DNA of 9,690 bases, from assembly GCA_964585895.1 (NCBI GenBank), contig CAZPFP010000025.1:1-9690 (forward strand), written 5' to 3'. The notes below the pieces were generated by a model. It was not told the DNA's origin. It did no database searches and saw nothing but the letters and a program-made list of their open reading frames with translations. Shown here piece after piece: positions 7,058 to 9,690 of this stretch. Position 1 is the first letter of the stretch. Each line of letters begins with the position of its first letter. Position numbers and translations under genes: made by a program. This stretch comes from CAZPFP01 sp964585895 (GTDB lineage: Bacteria > Patescibacteriota > Microgenomatia > PFEM01 > JAHIFH01).

Positions 7058-7874
7058 TACTCACAACCTCGATTTCTCCCTCTTGATCAGTTCTCATCAC
7101 TTTTATACCTAAATTACTTAACTTCTCCAAAACTTCTTTTGTCGGATGGCCAAAAGAATTTTTACCCACGGAAATGACCGCCAATTCCGGCTGGCTTTCT
7201 TTCAAAAACTCTTCGCTTGTCGAGTACTTACTCCCATGATGAGCTACCTTTAAAACCTCCACGTCCTCTAAATTAAGCAAAGATTCAATTTGGGAAGAAA
7301 TATCGCCGGTTAACAAAACATCAAAATCACCATAGGAAAGTTGAAGCACCACCGAAGTCTCATTGGCTTCTTTTTCCATCGTCGTCGCCCCTAAAACTTT
7401 TTCTTGAGACTGGGGCCATAGAACCGCTAGCTTAATTAACTCAAGGTTTATTTTATCCCCTTTCTCCGGGAAATAAACCGGTGTTTTTTCTTCTAAAACC
7501 GCCTTTTCAAACTCTCGGTAAACCGCCGAATCTTTGCCCACTGAATTTAAAACAAAATATTTCACATTGTATCTTTCTATAACATCAATCAAGCCAGTGA
7601 TGTGGTCTGCGTCCGGATGAGTGGCCACCACCATTTCTATTTCCCGGTCCCAAAATGGCATATGATTTGACAAGCAATTCAAGACACTTTGATTCGGCCC
7701 GCCATCAACTAAAATCTGATTTGAGCCTTGATAAATCAGAATGGCATCTCCCTGGCCAACATCGCAAAAAACCAAATGTAACTGGTTATCCGGCAGGCTA
7801 AAGATAGCCGCCCAAATCAAACCGACAACCAAAACCAAACTAATTAAAATAATCTTGGTTCTTTTAAATTCCAC
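7032..7874 (-). CDS. ComEC-type metallo-beta-lactamase protein (split C-terminal part of ComEC)
   Basis: Membrane-anchored MBL-fold hydrolase matching the C-terminal domain of ComEC/Rec2, proposed to process the incoming DNA strand during uptake. With the GTG start it has 280 residues: a transmembrane anchor at about 4-26, then LVFCDVGQGDA (34-44), zinc motif HPDADH (86-91, the HxDxDH form common in ComEC), TGD (189-191), AHHGS (211-215) and GHP (242-244). All core metal and fold motifs are present, so it is probably active, with the domain outside the membrane. GTG at 7874 is preferred because GGAG lies 6 nt upstream and the anchor then begins at the N-terminus. A TTG at 7937 would add 21 residues. 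The start overlaps the end of the channel gene by 31 nt in the -1 frame, so the two are probably translated together. A free-standing nuclease is the alternative reading. Confidence 0.88.
   Translation of the reverse strand: MEFKRTKIILISLVLVVGLIWAAIFSLPDNQLHLVFCDVGQGDAILIYQGSNQILVDGGPNQSVLNCLSNHMPFWDREIEMVVATHPDADHITGLIDVIERYNVKYFVLNSVGKDSAVYREFEKAVLEEKTPVYFPEKGDKINLELIKLAVLWPQSQEKVLGATTMEKEANETSVVLQLSYGDFDVLLTGDISSQIESLLNLEDVEVLKVAHHGSKYSTSEEFLKESQPELAVISVGKNSFGHPTKEVLEKLSNLGIKVMRTDQEGEIEVVSNGETWYTQ
7067..7070 (-). promoter_or_regulatory. Possible ribosome binding site of argS
   Basis: GAGG on the minus strand, 9 nt before the ATG at 7057 and inside the upstream MBL gene. The spacing is a little long. 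It favours the 7057 start over 7030, which has no such site. Confidence 0.35.
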
Positions 7875-9112
7875 CTTTTTCTCCAGGCCCACCAAAGAAT
7901 CATCCCTAAAACAAAATAATAACCAAGAGCCCACCAAAAAGATAGTCTATCTATATTAAAGTTAATCCAACCCAATCCCCCAAAAAACTCAATTAATTTA
8001 ACAAAATAAGTAAGCGGCAGCCATAATAACCACCCTAGCAATTGAGCTATCAGTCTGCTAACAAGACCGAAAAGAACCACAATTCCGCCTAAATTCATGA
8101 GCAACGGAATTAGCGGTAAAACCAGGGCATTGATGAAGGGCGAGAACCAACTAAGATTGCCGAAGTTTGCCAATAAAATCGGCGTCACGCCTATCTGGGC
8201 CGCTAAAGTAGTTGCTAAATCATCACCAAAAACCGGAAAATCAAAAACTCTTTTTTCTTTTAGCAAAGGATAGATTAAAAGTATGCCTGCGGTGGCCGTT
8301 AAAGACAACTGAAATCCTATATCAAACAATATCAAAGGTGATATTAATAACATAATGATGGTGGCGGCGGTTAAAGCAATTAAACCATCTCTTGGTCTGC
8401 CTAAATACTCAGCTCCATAAGCCAAAATAGCCATAATCGCCGCTCTCACCACTGGTGGTTCAGCCCCAACCATTAAAGTATAAAAAACCACGCCTAAAAA
8501 GGCAAAGAATAAGGCTTTCTTACGACTCATAAACCAGATTAAAGCTGAAACAAGAAAACCTGCCACCACCGAAAGATTATAACCAGAAGCAACAATGATA
8601 TGAAGTGTGCCTGTATTCCGCAAATTATTCAGGAATTTTTCCGGCATTGTTCTTTTGGCTCCCAAAAGGATACCAATCTCCAGGCTTGACTGCGGTTCTG
8701 GTAAAAGTTGCTCAATCGCCTCTTCCAATCGTCCTCTAAAATAATAAAGTTTTAATTTAAAATTGGAAAACAATCCCTGTCTTTGAACCCCTTCTATCTT
8801 GCGAATAGCCGGAGAATAAGCATAATATTGAGTCTGGAAAGGGTTTATCACTCCTTTTTCAAATTTGCCAGTAACTGCCAATAAATCACCATAGAAATAG
8901 CCGGGATAACGGTCGGTTTTTAGAGAAATTGGACCAATTGAAATGAGCTGGTATGAACCCTTTAGATATGGTTGTTGAGTTACCCTACCCCTGATGGTGA
9001 CGAGAGTATTTTCAGGGATTTCTAATCTCGAAACTGACTGGAGACGAAAAAAGTAAAGAATGACAACCGAAAAAAGAATGAGAACAACAAAGGCTTTTTG
9101 AACAGGTTTCAT
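7844..9112 (-). CDS. comEC: ComEC/Rec2 competence channel protein (lacks the MBL domain)
   Basis: Inner-membrane channel that carries single-stranded DNA into the cytoplasm in natural transformation. The 422 residues show a first membrane segment (about 7-22), an OB-like DUF4131 region (about 30-110) and a multi-spanning Competence domain (about 140-410). Family landmarks are IIVASGYNLSVVAG (172-185), where the usual SGxH histidine is Asn179; EPPVVRAAIM (218-227) with the conserved Arg223; and DIGFQLSLTATAGILL (264-279). Full ComEC proteins of about 700-800 residues continue into an MBL domain. Here the chain stops after WRKRWNLKEPRLF and the next gene supplies that domain. The ATG at 9112 has no Shine-Dalgarno site. 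It follows comEA after a 118-bp spacer with hairpins. Identity is strong; DNA uptake itself would also need type IV pilus genes outside the window. Confidence 0.93.
   Translation of the reverse strand: MKPVQKAFVVLILFSVVILYFFRLQSVSRLEIPENTLVTIRGRVTQQPYLKGSYQLISIGPISLKTDRYPGYFYGDLLAVTGKFEKGVINPFQTQYYAYSPAIRKIEGVQRQGLFSNFKLKLYYFRGRLEEAIEQLLPEPQSSLEIGILLGAKRTMPEKFLNNLRNTGTLHIIVASGYNLSVVAGFLVSALIWFMSRKKALFFAFLGVVFYTLMVGAEPPVVRAAIMAILAYGAEYLGRPRDGLIALTAATIIMLLISPLILFDIGFQLSLTATAGILLIYPLLKEKRVFDFPVFGDDLATTLAAQIGVTPILLANFGNLSWFSPFINALVLPLIPLLMNLGGIVVLFGLVSRLIAQLLGWLLWLPLTYFVKLIEFFGGLGWINFNIDRLSFWWALGYYFVLGMILWWAWRKRWNLKEPRLF
7881..7884 (-). promoter_or_regulatory. Internal ribosome binding site for the MBL gene
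   Basis: GGAG on the minus strand, 6 nt before GTG (7874-7872), inside the last codons of the channel gene. This is the main reason for placing the start of the MBL protein at 7874 and for preferring independent initiation over a frameshifted fusion. Confidence 0.6.
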
Positions 9113-9128
9113 TTTGAGTTTAAAGAAA

Positions 9129-9149
9129 CCGTGGGTTTTTAATCCACGG
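9129..9149 (-). repeat. 21-nt hairpin, copy 1, in the comEA-comEC spacer
   Basis: On the minus strand, arms CCGTGG and CCACGG pair around a 9-nt AT-rich centre that continues as TT/AA pairs after an A-C mismatch. It aligns base for base with the hairpin at 9202-9222: 16 of 21 positions are equal, and the fourth pair is T-A here but A-T there. It ends 16 bp before the comEC start codon. Confidence 0.6.
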
Positions 9150-9177
9150 ATGAATTAAACGAGAAACAAACTTGTCC

Positions 9178-9195
9178 CCCCTAAAATTTTAGGGG
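9178..9195. repeat. Perfect 18-bp palindrome in the comEA-comEC spacer
   Basis: CCCCTAAAATTTTAGGGG is its own reverse complement. As RNA it could fold with a small loop; as DNA it could bind a dimeric protein. No T-run follows on either strand, so it does not look like an ordinary terminator. On the minus strand it also contains the TAAAAT of a candidate promoter. Confidence 0.6.
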
Positions 9196-9215
9196 AGAAT
9201 ACCGAGAGTTTTCAA
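9186..9215 (-). promoter_or_regulatory. Candidate comEC promoter overlapping the hairpins
   Basis: On the minus strand TTGAAA (complement at 9210-9215, 5/6), an 18-bp spacer and TAAAAT (complement at 9186-9191, 5/6) make a plausible promoter. The -35 lies in the centre of one hairpin and the -10 in the 18-bp palindrome. The leader would be about 60 nt and contain the third hairpin. It lacks the TG of the other promoters here, so it is weaker evidence. Confidence 0.3.
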
Positions 9216-9224
9216 CCCTCGGTA
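9200..9224 (-). repeat. Hairpin, copy 2, just after the comEA stop
   Basis: On the minus strand the arms ACCGAGGGTT and AACTCTCGGT (9223-9201) form a 10-bp stem (9 Watson-Crick pairs, one G-U) around GAA, and a flanking T-A adds one more pair. The 21-nt core (9202-9222) matches the hairpin at 9129-9149 with a compensatory pair. It begins 6 nt after the comEA stop codon. No U-run follows, so simple termination is not obvious. Confidence 0.6.
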
Positions 9225-9230
9225 GTTTAT

Positions 9231-9690
9231 TTAAAAAACAGTGATTTCGTCTTTGATTCTATCAAAAACATTGGAGGGAATAATCTTCTTGTCAAGAAGT
9301 TCGTCAATTGAGGAATAAGGACGATTATCAATAATTGACTTTGCCCGCGCCTCTCCAATTCCCCAGAGGGTGTCTAACTCTGAAACAGAAGCGACATTAA
9401 TATTGATTTTACCGGAAACAACTGTACTCTCACCGGCAACCTCACCAGTCGTCGCCCCAGCCATTTCTGTTTGGCTTGGGATATAAACCTTCTGGGCATC
9501 TTCAATCTTTTGCGCCAGATTCAGATTTTTCTCTACCCAATCCCGATCCGCTTCAGCGGACAAGCCTCCTGCCCGCGCCAATAAATCTTTTAATCTCGAT
9601 CCACTAGGTAATTCATAAACTCCCGGATTAATCACCGCTCCCGCCAAATCGATCCAAATCGTCCCGGTTTCTTCTTCTCCAGAAATAATC
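9231..9690 (-). CDS. comEA: ComEA-like competence protein, N-terminus cut by window edge
   Basis: Membrane-anchored DNA receptor of natural transformation, which binds double-stranded DNA outside the inner membrane. About 152 residues are visible. A SLBB domain comes first (IDLAGAVINPGVYELPSGS and on to QKVYIPSQ), then a Thr/Gly/Glu-rich linker, then a C-terminal helix-hairpin-helix DNA-binding unit: NINVASVSELDTLWGIG, RAKSIIDNRPYSSIDELL. The reading frame stays open to the right edge. A possible TTG start at 9647 falls inside the conserved SLBB strand (the Leu of DLAGAV), so it is not the real start, and the missing part should hold the membrane anchor. It lies first in the visible competence block, followed by a hairpin-rich spacer and then comEC, the usual comEA-comEC order. 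Confidence 0.92.
   Translation of the reverse strand, partial: IISGEEETGTIWIDLAGAVINPGVYELPSGSRLKDLLARAGGLSAEADRDWVEKNLNLAQKIEDAQKVYIPSQTEMAGATTGEVAGESTVVSGKININVASVSELDTLWGIGEARAKSIIDNRPYSSIDELLDKKIIPSNVFDRIKDEITVF

Noticed and set aside
7875..7885. Programmed -1 frameshift joining the channel and MBL proteins
   Set aside because: The run is only five As and gives no X XXY YYZ heptamer in the right frame. The GGAG sits too close to act as a dnaX-type stimulator but at the right distance for the GTG start.
7741..7959. 72-codon plus-strand frame opposite the comEC/MBL junction
   Set aside because: It is antisense to two supported coding regions and has no motif.
9200..9224. Intrinsic terminator after comEA
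   Set aside because: The hairpin is strong, but ATTCTCCCC follows it on the minus strand instead of a U-run.
1..9690. CRISPR array, transposon ends, prophage genes, toxin-antitoxin or retron-like system
   Set aside because: No regular repeat-spacer pattern, transposase, reverse transcriptase or paired small genes were seen. All long reading frames are accounted for by the genes listed.
1..9690. UGA recoding as in Gracilibacteria/Absconditabacteria
   Set aside because: mreB and the PEGA gene end in TGA at normal protein lengths, and no gene needs an in-frame TGA.

Overview
This window looks like a chromosomal piece of a Candidate Phyla Radiation (Patescibacteria) bacterium, possibly of the Microgenomates group. 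That placement is inference. It rests on a membrane-anchored PEGA/beta-propeller protein, a compact sigma-70 factor without region 1.1, a ComEC DNA channel divided between two genes, tRNA genes without encoded CCA, very tight gene packing and AT-rich spacers. TGA ends mreB and the PEGA gene in the expected places, so the UGA=Gly code of Gracilibacteria/Absconditabacteria is not supported.

Layout. Positions 1-370 hold no convincing gene. mreB (minus, 371-1378) is divergent from a PEGA-domain gene (plus, best start 1520, to 2710). Two tRNA genes follow on the plus strand, tRNA-Arg(CCT) and tRNA-Pro(CGG), one base apart. From 2905 to the right edge everything is on the minus strand. In transcription order this block is comEA (cut by the right edge), a 118-bp spacer with three hairpins, comEC channel domain, ComEC-type metallo-beta-lactamase protein, argS, an M16 zinc peptidase and a sigma-70 factor. 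The four middle genes overlap each other by 1 to 31 nt and look translationally coupled.

How the parts fit. ComEA (DNA receptor), the ComEC channel and the MBL protein are the inner-membrane core of natural DNA uptake. They lead straight into argS, a processing-type peptidase and a sigma factor. The sigma gene has its own strong promoter in the 38-bp gap before it. mreB concerns cell shape, and the PEGA protein is a surface protein of unknown role.

Most notable points: (1) the comEA-comEC spacer carries two 21-nt hairpins that look like copies of one element with a compensatory base-pair swap, flanking a third, perfect palindrome; (2) the sigma factor has an insertion in region 2.3 and altered -10 contact residues, but keeps the residues that read extended -10 promoters; (3) three promoters in the window have a TGtTATAAT/TGnTAAAAT extended -10, and two of them would give leaderless or nearly leaderless mRNAs; (4) comEC is split, with a 31-nt overlap and a good internal ribosome binding site. 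I found no CRISPR array, transposon, prophage or clearly new defence system.
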